Assembly: GCA_947247005.1 (NCBI GenBank)
Contig: OX365945.1
Location: 33,658,551-33,722,550, forward strand
DNA length: 64,000 bases
Origin: Spisula solida
Lineage: Eukaryota > Mollusca > Bivalvia > Venerida > Mactridae
Direction: 5' to 3'
Below, one piece after another: positions 37,106 through 49,577 of this stretch. Every line of letters starts with the position of its first letter. Within the stretch, counting starts at the first letter, position 1. The notes under the pieces are model-generated. The model had not been told where the DNA came from. It saw nothing but the letters and a program-made list of their open reading frames with translations, and ran no database searches. The translations under genes and the position numbers were made by a program.

Positions 37106-37384
37106 ACGGATGAGCACACTGTGCAGTGGTACATTAATTCCGTATCTATTTACAATTCACTGTAGTTCATTAGTGTACATTAGTTTGTATATTTTCTAAC
37201 ATCGTTGGTATTCCTTGGTTTCCAAGTTGTCCTATCGATTAATGAGTATACTTATTTCTTATCGATTTGATGCCCAACTTAGACGAACACCTTTTGTTAT
37301 TCAGCAAGTACCAATTGCTGCAGGCGTTCTTCTACTGATAACGATTAAACAATTATCCACATATATAAATTCCTATCAATGTTC

Positions 37385-37508
37385 TATAGGAGAGATCATG
37401 TTTGTATATAAAGGCATTCATACCACCAGCTATCTATTGGTGAATGGCAGGTTTTTATTGTTCATTCGTCCAATAGATTGCCGGTGGGCATTTTGCATCT
37501 CTCCTATA
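37385..37508. mobile_element. 124-bp MITE 'TATAGGAGAGATCATG' (family G, copy 1)
   Basis: It starts TATAGGAGAGATCATGTTTG and ends TGCATCTCTCCTATA. The interior ACCACCAGCTATCTATTGGTGAATG...CCAATAGATTGCCGGTGGGCATTTTGC matches 59872-60005 in inverse orientation. Confidence 0.7.
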
Positions 37509-37854
37509 CCAGTCAATATTAGCACTGAAACCGTTTCTACAGCAATATAATCAGCGTATGTGTGTTTTAATTGCGCTGGTTGTGTGTGGTCGAAATTGGT
37601 CACGAAATCAAAAATATGTTACAATGGGGTTTCCAATGCGTTGATACCACATAGTTACAAACCCACAAATTACAATATAAGAAATTTAATACCCACGAAA
37701 ACTGATGATTTTACAGTATTCTGGTTAATTAATATTTATGTAAGAATATATGTGTGTTGCAAATAGAGGATTGAAGTGCAAGCGTATCTTATTTAGTCCT
37801 ATTAAATCATATATTCCAGTGAATATTCTGTATCTTACTGTAATGTACCGAGTA

Positions 37855-38351
37855 CACTTAACGGCACTTCTAACGCTTCCCTTAATATGTTTCCGTTACG
37901 ACCCAATGAATTTGATACACATAAACAACACTGTATGATATCAGTTCTGGTACAGTTTTAGTAAACATTGGATAGCATACTTTTGCAAGACAACCCCTTG
38001 AAGCAATCCAGATATCAAAAATATATTCGTAACGATCGTGAATTTTTTAATGATTTAAAAAAATTCATTTCTTTATATAACAATTGATGTACTGGTGAAA
38101 TAAAACTTTGAAAATACTCAATTTACGTTTACGCAATACACTACTTAATGATGTGACTTTTGAAATATGGGGGTAACGTATGTTACACTGCTACGCAAGC
38201 GTTTAATATACATCACAGTAATTTGTATAGTGCAGTAATATCAGAATACATGTTCATTAAACTCAATTTTGTAAAATTTGGTGAATTTATCTTGAACAAT
38301 TTCGAGATATCCGCAAAACTTAAAAGGTAGCGTTGGAAGTACCGTTAAGTA
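37855..38351. mobile_element. 497-bp TIR element (family C, copy 2, deleted)
   Basis: It starts CACTTAACGGCACTTCTAACG, and its right end GGTAGCGTTGGAAGTACCGTTAAGTA is diverged; TA flanks both sides. Blocks such as GTGAAATAAA-CTTTGAAAATACT and GTGACTTTTGAAA are shared with 12390-13558, so this is a shortened relative. Confidence 0.75.
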
Positions 38352-38398
38352 TAATTCACTGAACTTCAAACGAGGATACGGCGGTAAAAAGACACATC

Positions 38399-38510
38399 AG
38401 TGCAGTATTGTGGTTATTGCACTCTTTCCAAGTGCAGTATTGTGGTTATTGCACTCTTTCCAAGTGCAGTATTGTGGTTATTGCACTCTTTCCAAGTGCA
38501 GTATTGCAGT
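38399..38510. repeat. Tandem 32-bp repeat, about 3.4 copies
   Basis: The unit AGTGCAGTATTGTGGTTATTGCACTCTTTCCA repeats exactly three times with a partial fourth. Each unit can fold through GTGCA / TGCAC. Confidence 0.88.
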
Positions 38511-39047
38511 TGTTGTTCGTCCGTTTCCACCGTAACTATACTTAATACAACTAGAAGTTATAATAACTAAAAGTTATCTACTGTTTTTCTACATCAAGTA
38601 CAAACACAAAAAGAATCTAGTATAGCATTCCGCCTTGAACGGTTGATAATTGACTAAAGACTGAATCTTTTCAATTAGCAACACTGACTACACGGTCATG
38701 TACTATAATTATGCATAACTAGTAAAACCTACCGGTAGTATTCACAGACGCCTCTGTAATCTATTAGAGACTGCACAAGTTTCTCGGATCGTGCACACTT
38801 GAAAATTAACCCCAAAAAACGTAGTTTAGTAAAAATTTAATGATATACAAATTATATACATGTATACATGTAGTATCTTTTTAACGAATGTTGTACGAAA
38901 GACCATACCTCACCCACGCACATAAACATTTTCATAAACAATACACTATATTTGGAACAGATAAAAGTCCGCGCAATTAATTCACATTTTATGACAAGAA
39001 AATAAGTATTGATTCCAACACATTATAAGTCACTTAATGCAAAAGTT

Positions 39048-39518
39048 TCATATTAATTCCTCGTCCCTGTGGAGGTCTAAGCTAACAGTAAAGAATTGTG
39101 ACAATTTTCTGCTGACCGATGTTTTACGTTTCTCATTTTCCTGTTCCAGTTTCTCACGAACATCCTGGGGTATCAATAAACGGAACGGATCACACAGTGC
39201 ATTTCTCCGCTTGTGGAAACGACAGCACCGTGTAGCTTCTTTGTTATGTATAAAACGGGTTTGCTTATTGCCCGCACTAGACATAGCGGAATAGTTCTCA
39301 CACTCAAAATTATCACAATCACCGTTCGTTTCAATACAACCTGTAGAATGTCTTCGAACCATGGAGTTGTTTGGTGAAAAGCCATCCTTGGAGTTCTTGC
39401 AATTGTCACCACAACATATACCTTCAACGGAATCACACATTTCTGTGTCATTAGTTCGCGAGTCACGTAACACACTCCCATCATCATTCGGACCCTTAAC
39501 ACTTGTGCTTTGATTCAT
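39048..39518 (-). CDS. Hypothetical protein, 156 aa, Cys-rich middle and basic C-terminal helix
   Basis: The frame opens at ATG 39518 (minus), with an in-frame TAA 21 bases upstream, and ends at 39048. The composition looks protein-like: an acidic, Ser/Asn-rich N-terminus; a middle with CCGDNC and spaced Cys; then HNKEATRCCRFHKRRN. The C-terminus includes DPFRLLIPQDVREKLEQEN, a likely amphipathic helix, and ends RDEELI. There is no signal peptide or membrane segment. I recognise no family. It could be a single-exon gene, a terminal exon or a retrocopy. A variant poly(A) signal (ATTAAA on the minus strand) lies near 38836. Shadow frames on the other strand and frame look less protein-like. Confidence 0.5.
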   Translation of the reverse strand: MNQSTSVKGPNDDGSVLRDSRTNDTEMCDSVEGICCGDNCKNSKDGFSPNNSMVRRHSTGCIETNGDCDNFECENYSAMSSAGNKQTRFIHNKEATRCCRFHKRRNALCDPFRLLIPQDVREKLEQENEKRKTSVSRKLSQFFTVSLDLHRDEELI

Positions 39519-39524
39519 TTCCAA

Positions 39525-40836
39525 CGTGTCTAGCTTATTTTAACAACTTTTAGTAAATTAGTCCAATGCGTTCCAACATCACAATCAGTTTAGTTTTGAA
39601 AACAGCTCGACCATTTTCCTACAGTGTATGTTCAGTATGTTAAAGTTTCACAAGATAAAGTCCATACGCTACAGTTTCGTACAGGTCTGTCCATCATATA
39701 ATCGAATTTCTGTCAGGAAGTAGCTGATTAGTTTTGTCCTTAGCGAGTAATTAGACGGATCCAGTTTTCAGAAGGCTTAGATTCCCCTAGCGACATTCCA
39801 ACTAAGAAACCTTACGTGACGTATTAATACCTGTCTCTAATAAAGTCAATCGATTCGTGAAACAAATCCTTATCACTTAATTTCAAATGACGTGCTACTA
39901 CACAGACTCCGTATCTTGTCTGAATTAAAGCTAAACTGAATGAATAGCAATTATCAAAGCATTGTTTTATGTACTCTAAGTAAAAGAGTAATCCTTTTAA
40001 TGACGGATCAATAATATGATGCCATTATGTTCGCACAGTTGGCATGCCGTGTAGTACCGTTCATTTCCTGCATGAAGTCACAAGTTGTTAACACCTGGAA
40101 TGCAGGATCACGTACAATCGAATGAACTGTATATGACATGGAATCATTACAACTGATTCAAACTTTGGTTCGTTAAGTCAGCACTCAAAGCAACATATAC
40201 AGGGTGTCTCAAAACATGTCCGCTTGTTGAAGGCATGTTATTCCGTTATTAATGACACGCTTTACATTATTTGGTATATGTATGTAGTTATAACTAAAGG
40301 GTAAAATAAGTGCAATTAATATACGTATACTGTAAATCCATGAACACATTAAGTAGGCAATTTAACCACCCATCACACTGACATTCTGGCAAAAACAGCG
40401 TACGGCGCCGTTTGAATATTGTAAGAAATTAGAGAGGTTACGTAACGTGCAGTACGGTTCTCTTCGTCTCCAGTGAGACATAATACTTTAACAAGGTGCC
40501 CCAATCTGCCGCCTTCGTTTGGCATGCTATGCTCCCATGAAAGAATTCCCACGTTCACAAGTTCTGATTTGCTCATTTCTCCATGTTGTTCTTCAACCAA
40601 TTAACATGCGTGTCTTCAACATTAAATTTAAATTAATTTTTTCCGCATCCGAACTCCTGCCTGTGTTTTATTCACCGACAAAATACAATAACAGAGTTTT
40701 TTTTTATTTCTTAAATAAAAAACGTCTTTAGAATGTATTGTGTACCTCTTCAAGCTGGAGTATCTTTTTGGTATAACTGGAATTAGGACATGCAGCGTTC
40801 AGTTTTGTATTGGGCATTGTGACGTAGGGGCTTATG
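39525..40836. other. Intergenic, nothing firmly recognised
   Basis: AT-rich sequence with only short frames. TACAGGGTGTCTCAAAACATG at 40198 looks like the end of a mariner-type element, but no partner end was seen. Confidence 0.35.
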
Positions 40837-42111
40837 CACGGCCACAAGACACCCGCTTTTCCTCCAAATTGTGAACAGCGTAATCGAAGCGGTCGAGTTT
40901 TCCGATGCAAAGCGCGGGATGAAAATTTTGTAAACAAGAGGTGAGTGTTGTGGTTTATTTTGTTTTTCTATTTAAACTGGTCCATTATATCAAAAATCGG
41001 GGAATGCTATTCCACGTCGATAAGTTCGATCTAAAAGAAGACGAAGTCTCCGTTCGTTAGGTGATTCTTTGGTGCCGCTAGAACTTTTGTAAGTTTCTCC
41101 GATCGGTGCAAAAATCAACACGATGACACATTTGACTCCTTATTTTGTTATATCCACTAAATTGGAGTAAATATGCAATGCCTATAACTAACCTAAGGTC
41201 TGTTAGGTACAATTTCATTCAAGTGTGTACATGGTTCAGTAAAATAAACAAGTTTTCGTCAAACGTGTTGATGTGAAAAAGCGCGAGTGTAGGAGAACAA
41301 GCGGGCGATAAGAGGTGCAGCGGGCGATTAATAAACTATTCTTTTGGAATTTAGAACTTTTATTTCGAATTTAAGATCTGTAATATCTACTTGCAATGAG
41401 AAGATGTGATGTTGTTTTTAACCGCTTAATTTATATAAATATTACATGCATATACCTGCGTTTGTGACATGTGAAGGTATTGTCAATACGAGAGCAAAAT
41501 GCCATCCGAGCTCAAAACTAAGGGTGTCATTCTGTTTCGAGGATTAACATATCAATGTCATGCACGCTGACGAATGGTATTCATATATGACTGTGTGTAT
41601 TGTGGCAAGGTGCGACCGTTGTAGCAAGTGCTTATCAGTCAATTATAATGTACAGGTTAAATTTCAGCTTTATTTATTGGTATTTATAACTTAAGTGTAT
41701 TTTTTTGGCATTCAAACTAGCTTTTTTCTGTGTTTTCAGAAATACGTCTTTGCTTGGATGGATTAAGAAAGTGCACGTGACCGGCCATATTAACATTGAT
41801 TTATTGGACATGTATACCGTTGCAGTAATCATCTATGAATCTTGAAGAAAACCGTCGTTAATTTTGTTGTTTTATTTGTGCCAAAAGCCTAAAAAAGATC
41901 ATGGTACAAAGTGCAACCTCAGCACGAAACTGGCACGATCAAACTGACGAAAACCAGACACATACATTAGATATGATATACATGAAAGGTTTAGGACTTT
42001 ATTATGGAATAGCCAGTGGAAGCATGGCGCCAACCGACAGCATAAACAATGACGGAAAAGACGTTACATCGCTTGTGCATCGCAAAATAGAAACTCGATC
42101 ATGTCTTGTGT

Positions 42112-42710
42112 TATATATGATCCAGTCTCCAGGAAAACTGCTATTTGACATCATGTAATTACGATTATGTTACAAGGTTTAGAAAAAGCACTAAAATGAG
42201 TAATTAATTAAGTAATTTACCCGTTTAGTACTATATCTTAGCTTTAAAATTTCTCTTAAATTATATCGAAATGACATACTTCGTTGATTTGGTGACCAAT
42301 TCCGGAAAAGTACTCCGATTGAGAAAAACGAGGAGTTAGTTGTTTAAAACAGGAGTAGCCTTTCTCTGAATGCAAACAATTTTGATAGATATTTTGAAAA
42401 TTTAAACATAATTCTAAAACATGATACTATTTTGAACAGTCAATATGTCAAGAATTGATCAAATGGTGTAATTATGAAATTCTTGTTGCAGTGGCGTCGA
42501 ATTTCGTATTAATGACGTTTGTGACGTCCCACAAAAAGCACCAAATAGGGACCCTGTACAAAAACAGCTGTAACGTCCTAAAAACTCAAGATATTAACAA
42601 AGTTTCTTTTGCATTTCGCTTCGATAACATTGTCCTTTAAGACTTTAGAAAATCTCAACATCAATATTTTTGTCAAAATAGCAGGTTTTCCTGGAGACTG
42701 GCTCATATAC
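42112..42710. mobile_element. Family D TIR element, copy 2
   Basis: It starts TATATATGATCCAGTCTCCAG and ends AGCAGGTTTTCCTGGAGACTGGCTCATATA. Body blocks CTTAGCTTTAAAATTTCTC and GAGAAAAACGAGGAGTTAG match 19057-19676 in the same orientation. It sits in the spacer of the long-TIR element. Confidence 0.78.
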
Positions 42711-43320
42711 ATGTACATTTGTTTAATTGGATTTGCACGAGATTGAAAATGGCAGGTCGATTACATGACCTGACAGTCACTTTCGGTTGATCACATGTCA
42801 AAATGTTCGGATATGTCTTTGATGGTCAAAATATCTCTTTCTCGGATAATGGGAATTTAACATTGTAGGAAAAAGTTAGGCGGAATAATACCGATTTCTC
42901 TCCTGATGCTGATAGGTTGCTCATGTAGCCTGGAGGGTTGTTAGATTACATTAGGTACAATTGAAAACCCGGGAAATGGGAAAGCATTTCTGAAGTATGT
43001 GATATTATTTAGCTGTTTTGTTAAATGTATTGTTTTGTAAAAATATAGTGTTTTATCTTTGTTTCTGGAAGTTTTGTCTGTGTGATACCGAGTTTCATAG
43101 ATAAAATTTACCAATGTTTGATATTGTTTTTTTTTAAATGAAACCAAAGACATTTAAACTCTAGCTCGCGATGTACATTCGTCATCACTTGGTATACAAT
43201 GTACATACATATTACTAGTATGCAGTGACAAGACAAAAACAATGCTTTATATTATTTCATTTTATTGAACTGCACTGCAACACAATTATTTAAAGAAACA
43301 TACATATTCAAGAATCATGT

Positions 43321-43865
43321 TTAAAGGGACTGCCTCACGTATTGGTGTATTGCAAAAATAAAATAAAATTGTCAAATATTCATGTAATTTTGGTATAGTT
43401 GCCTGTATATTCCATAAACAAACACAATGACATAAAAAAACTTGAGAAACTTCGGCATTTTGTAGTTATCGAGTATTTTTATATCAAAAATTCTATAGTG
43501 TATTAACACCCTATAGAATTTACACTACTATAACTTAATGTTGCCTGAACTTTGTTCGCATTTGATGACAACGAATCGAAAAACAAACCAAATACCTCAC
43601 TGATGTTTACGCTGTAGTTTGTTGATGTTACAGTTCGATCACAAGTGAATTACATAATTCACAAAGCATGTTGGAAGGGAACTTAGCGCATTTTTTCAAG
43701 AAAGAATACTCAGTCGGCGACATCAAGAGTGGTTAAAATTACTTATTTGCACCAAATCTCTCAAAAAGCAACTGTCAGTGGCTTTTTATTACATCAATAC
43801 TTGGTTAGCTTGGAAAATCACGATTTACAAAAAATTTAGCCAATTCTGTGAGGCAGCACCTTTAA
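43321..43865. mobile_element. Family F TTAA-flanked MITE, copy 2
   Basis: It starts TTAAAGGGACTGCCTCACGT and ends TGAGGCAGCACCTTTAA, inverse in orientation to 34527-35085. ACTGTAACTTCAACAAACTA-like blocks and the CTATAGG palindrome are shared. Confidence 0.82.
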
Positions 43866-46154
43866 AACGTGAACCTAAAATCTGTTCACTGATTTTGACC
43901 ATGAGTCAATATTGCTTTTTAAAGTTTAATTTGAGTGGTGCACATAACACCAGGACACTCAAAAGTTCATCTAAACAAATTATATTATACACAAGTGCTA
44001 GGTATGTGGATATGAGCCTTTTGTACCCTCTATTAGACCCCAAACAGCATGTACGTGTATATAGCATTTTGCAACAAATAAGAACAAAACAGATGTATTA
44101 TCAGTAATCTAGTTTTGTAATATTTGACCATAGGGTGTCATGTCCATATGCCGAGCACCTGTGATATTATCTGGTGAATTTAAAAACAACAATATATTGT
44201 TCAAATGAAACACAAGTTCAAAAATATATGACGAAACCAGCGGTACATTAATGCCGGTTTTCTTCAAGATGTATAGATGCTGACTGTAACGGTATACATG
44301 TCCAATACACCATATTGAATGTAGATATGGCACTTCCTAAATCCATCCAAGCAAAGATGTAGGTCTGAAAACACAGAAAAAAGCTAGTTTGAATGCCAAG
44401 AAATGACACTTAAGTTATAAATTACCAATAAATAAAGCTGAAATTTAACCTGTACATAATTGACTGATAAGCACTTGCTACAACGGTCGCACCTTGCCAC
44501 AATACACACAGTCATATATGATAACCATTCGTCAGCGTGCATGACATTGACATGTTAATCCTCGGAACAGAATGACACCCTTAGTTTTGAGCTCGGATGG
44601 TATTTTGCCCCGTATTGTGACTATTGACAATACCTTCATATGTCACAAACGCAGGTATATGCATGTAATATTTATATAAATTAAGCGATTAAAACAACAT
44701 CACATCTTCCTAAGAAGATATTACAGATCTTAAATTCGAAATAAAAGTTCTAAATTCCAAAAGAATAGTTTATTAATCGCCCGCTGCACCTCTTATCGCC
44801 CGCTTGTTCTCCTACACTCGCGCTTTTTCGCATCAACACTTTTGACGAAAACTTGTTTATTTTACTGAACCATGTACACACTTGAATGAAATTGTACCTA
44901 ACAGACCTTAGGTTAGTTATAGGCATTGCATATTTACTCCAATTTAGTGGATATAACAAAATAAGGAGTCAAATGTGTCATCGTGTTGATTTTTGCACCG
45001 ATCGGAGAAACTTACAAAAGTTCTAGCGGCACCAAAGAATCACCTAACGAACGGAGACTTCGTCTTCTTTTAGATCGAACTTATCGACGTGGAATAGCAT
45101 TCCCCGATTTTTGATATAATGGACCAGTTTAAATAGAAAAACAAAATAAACCACAACACTCACCTCTTGTTTACAAAATTTTCATCCCGCGCTTTGCATC
45201 GGAAAACTCGACCGCTTCGATTACGCTGTTCACAATTTGGAGGAAAAGCGGGTGTCTTGTGGCCGTGTTATGCTTGTGGTCAGCGCTATTTCTTTATGTG
45301 TACTCCTTTTTTGTGCCTTTCGTGATAAGCTGTTTTTGTTGATTGCTGCCTTCGATCTGTTATCTATAGTCTCTGCTGGAATAAAAAAATCATAAAAAAG
45401 ACATTTTATTGTGGTATTGTACATGTTTTTCAGCCGTGGTGCTTGGCTCGTGCGCGAGCTGTTTCAACATGTTTTCTTCACGTCGTGTCCCCTCAAACTC
45501 TTCTATCCAAGTTACATTATTTCATTTTAGACATTTTTATTTGAACGCGGGGAAGCTACGCCACTGTATACGCCAAAGTCGTCTGCAACAAGGATCGATT
45601 CAGCATAGTTCTCTAAGTAGATTCGGACTACCCACGCGTACTATTTTATGTCTATGTTTTGTTTTGCTTATATACAAGTATGTGTCAATAGAATAAAGAA
45701 CTAGAATAAGATAATCTAATTATAATAAACATGTAGATCTATTATATATGTCAAATTCGGTTTAAATTTATGATATGCGCGCAAAACCGGACAAATCGTT
45801 CTGGGTGTAATAAGACTATACACCGTTGGGAAATGTCCAGCCTCGTTGTGAGTTGACAAGCGTCTGGGAGATTTCTCCAATTAGTGCGAACTCACAACTC
45901 AACTCGTCAAAAACTATAATTTAAGTAAAAACAATGCTTAATTAAGCATATTTGTGTTAATGACAGTGATAAAGGTAATAGGTTCTGAGTTATAACGTAC
46001 TGATTGAAGCTTGCAGGTATCTGCATTTTGCATGAGCACCCTGTTTTGACACGTTGACAAGTGTGTTGTGACACCATTTTGACAGGCAGTCAGTGTGGTC
46101 CGGTAAGGTGTATCATAAATTCCATAAACTTTTGTCTTCATATTTCTGTTAATC

Positions 46155-46295
46155 ATGCGTGTACGATTTCGTCGAAGTTTGATTATAAAGTTGGGAGTGT
46201 TGACATTAGTTTTGGTGTTCACGATTCCATATTTTGTAAGCAAATTGGATAATACCAACCGGAAAGAAAGTCTCAAATACAGGTCATGGAATAAG
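46155..46295 (+). CDS. GALNT7: GALNT7 exon 1, start codon and signal anchor
   Basis: From ATGCGTGTACG to AAG|GTAAGT, 47 codons, phase 0. It encodes [19 protein letters not shown] and then [12 protein letters not shown]: basic, then one hydrophobic helix, as a Golgi type II anchor needs. The ATG context (AATCATGC) is weak. Assignment to this gene rests on phase fit, topology and likeness to the MRLK... start of vertebrate GALNT7. It lies 7 kb from exon 2, with a LINE between. Confidence 0.75.
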
Positions 46296-49200
46296 GTAAG
46301 TTACATGTCCATCGTTCTATTCTTTCATTAATTTGCAGGATCCTAACTGGAGCATAAATTATCGCAAATTTGTCTGACAAGTGGTGCAAACCAGTTGTAG
46401 AGACTGATTTGCACCTAGACCAAAAAAATAGATGTGGTTCGGGTAACCCGACCCTATTCTCGATATTGACATTACTCAATAAAACCCGTTTTTCCGGAAC
46501 CGAAATTTCACGGTCAGGGGGGTAGCGAGTAATAAGCGGTATAGCGGGAGAGTATATATTTTTTCTTTTTTCAACGTTTAAACATGAAAAACATATAAAA
46601 CAATTATTACACATTATCATTAAACATCTTTGTTTTTAAACTTTAGCAAGAATTATCCTAAAAAATGCTTTATATTTGAAATATTGCATTTTATTCTACA
46701 GTAACACTGCCGCTTCCGTAGCTCGATACCGATGGCGAGAAAATATACGCATTTTTCAAGTTAAACATATTATTTTGGCAAAAATATTGTCAGCGAGGTC
46801 GTAAAATAGTGTTGTCATTGTTTACTAGTAAGACTTTTTACAAATTCTTATCATTTGGCTTAAATAATCGCAATTATTGTACCTGGTTGCTCTATACGCT
46901 ATAGGCATTTCCCCCCCTGATGTACATTCGGGATATCTCGCACATTGTCGCTCAATAAATTCCGTTATCCCGGAAAACGGATTTTAACCGGGAATGTCGA
47001 TATGGTGAATACCTATAAAATCGACCCGACCCTAATGTTTATAAAAAAAACAAAAAAACATACCCTTGCGTTTAAATATCTTGAATTTGTATAAAGGGTG
47101 TCGTTTCGTTAAATTCATTTAATTTTCTGCAATGTTAAATACATGTATGTATCTTGGCATTTTCTGCAAATCCTAAAAAAATAACAAAAAAATCTCTACC
47201 TACCCTACCGCGGTCTATTCTTGAGAGGCATGTTACCCTAACCACACCCTCTTTTGGCCCTATCAATATTTTGTCGGGCATACACAGGACTTTGACTGAA
47301 GAAGAATCCTGACAGACAGGAATGTGCGGTACCTACGGTACGGTATCTATACTATATCTTGCATTAGAGGACTAGAATGAAAACAAGAACTAGCCTCATA
47401 ACTAAAAAAACAAACAGAAATGCAAAGGTTTTATGCTTTTAAATGATAAGTATTAAAGTAATAGTATTTCAGCAGGGATTTCCCCGACACAGGTTTCTTG
47501 CGTCTCTGACGCAATATTCTGGCGTTGAACCCGCATTTGCAACTGTGTGTGCGTCCTCGGGACCTGCAATTACCAACGGCCGTCGTAATTGGTTCGCTGC
47601 GTTTTGCAATTTACACATTATTGTATAAAATATGAATTGATTATTCTCTGCTGGGATATTCCGCGATAGAAGTCATTCCGAAGTAAACAGACTTTATTGT
47701 TACCCGGATGTCCGAAATGACGGTGCTGTCTAAGAAAGCAGACGACTGATAGCAATATCGCTGTAGACGCGAAGGTTTTGTACCCAACACACTTCGTACT
47801 CTGAAAACTTTGTACCGTTCGTGAAAAAAGTTGGTTACAAAATGACATTGTTAGGGTTGGCACATCGTTGTAGGTTACTCACTAGTCTATGGTACATCAT
47901 ACAAATGTTGAAAACAATGGTACACAAAATTTTGATATTTAATTTATAAAATTTATCTAGTTTGATGCAATAAACTTTTTTTTTTTGTAATTATTTATTT
48001 CGTTGCTGATATAAAACATGGTAAACATAAACACAAACAAAGCATGAGATGTATACATATGGGTGCAAAGCAAATTACAAAGAATAAATAAAATCTTATA
48101 GTGTGCCCAGGATAACGTGAAAGGCGGAAAATCTGGTATACCGCAAAGGAGGATAAATCAGATGTGTACGGTTTACTAGTGAAGTTTTGAGTACAATACT
48201 GAACTTATCTGTTTACTCTAGTAATTTGTAAAACCAATTTTGCATCAGATGGCCAAACCGATTCATGTTTGTTGGTATCACATAATCCTGGGTGCAGTAT
48301 AGTTAGCTTCACTTCACGAAAGTATAATAAGTATTGATAAAAGTTTGTCTTGGTGTTCATCACGCCAATGTCAGCAACATAAATTACAAATATAATTTTA
48401 ACAAAATATTACTGTATGTCTAACAACAACTTTTGAAATAAGGAAAAGAAAACTAGAAAAAAAAAATTAAAAGGCAAGGGTTAGGTATGGTGTTGTGTTT
48501 TCCATTGCTGTTAAAATTGGAAACACACAAAAAAAAACAACATTTAATCTTATTGTAGTACAGTTTGTGTTATTGGTGGTGAGGAGATTAATTTATGAGG
48601 GGTCTCCCTCCAGTGCTGCCATGTAACAGTTCCATTTCTTATTGAAATTGTGTGTAGAAAAGGACTTTTTGGCTATGTATTGTTCTACTCTTAAATGAGA
48701 TAGTAAATAGGTTTTGTAATTTGTCAGGTTAGGTATGCACGATTTCATTTTACATGTATAGATATACCTTTTTGCTATTAATAATATAGTATTTAATACG
48801 ACATTTGTAGCTGTCTGGATATTTGGGCAACCAAGGAGAATGTCGCACTGTGTCCAATTTATTCTTATTTCTGGGTTAGTATTGTTTGTCCATTGTTTTA
48901 GTAATTGCCAAAATTGGGACACAAAATGACATTCATAAAATAAGTGGTTTAAAGTTTCTTCTTCTTGATTACAAAAAGTGCAAATATTATTATTACAGAG
49001 ATTCATTTTAAATAACAATGAGTTAGTGCCTAAAATCCTGTGGGTAATTCTGTATTGGAACCATTGTAGGTTAGAATTATTAGTAATTTTGAAAGGGGAC
49101 TTAAGAATGTATTTCCATCCAAATTGTTCTGGTAGATTTAACTCTGTTTCCCATTTTGATTTTGATGTTATGGTCTCATATTTGCTGATTAAGGAGTCAT

Positions 49201-49539
49201 ATATATTTCTACAACCCTTCTTGGAGCTTGTTATAAGTTTAATGTGTAAAGGTTGGTTAATATATACTTTTTCAGTTTGTTTAGGGATAATTGCTAATTT
49301 GTTACAGCCTGCCTTTATGGCATTGATAAGGCTGTTATATTGTAAAAAGTTTGTTTGTACTTGCAATTTTTGTCGAAACATTTCATATGTGTAGTAATTT
49401 CCATTTGAATCTAGAATGTCATTTATGAGAACTATTCCTTTATCAAGATATTTTTTGTAATAAACACTTTGCCCTCCAATTTTAAAAATGTTATTACGCC
49501 AAATTGGTAGATGTATAAAGTCTTGCCAAGAATTTATTG

Positions 49540-49577
<38 letters not shown>

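Larger units (their letters stand above)
40837..45267. mobile_element. 4.4-kb element with ~1-kb terminal inverted repeats, TSD TTATG
   Basis: The left arm, about 40837-41862, starts CACGGCCACAAGACACCCGC. The right arm, about 44247-45267, ends GCGGGTGTCTTGTGGCCGTG and mirrors the left over about 1 kb with modest divergence. TTATG precedes the left end (40832-40836) and follows the right end (45268-45272), a 5-base duplication. The spacer holds two unrelated MITEs (42112-42710, 43321-43865) and no recognised transposase. CACGG ends with a 5-base duplication would fit a Transib-like mechanism, but that is speculation. It lies just upstream of GALNT7. Confidence 0.82.

Noticed and set aside
40837..45267. 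Interpretation of the long inverted repeat as a Polinton/Maverick
   Set aside because: The ends do not start AG, the duplication is 5 not 6 bases, and none of the polymerase, integrase or capsid genes is present.
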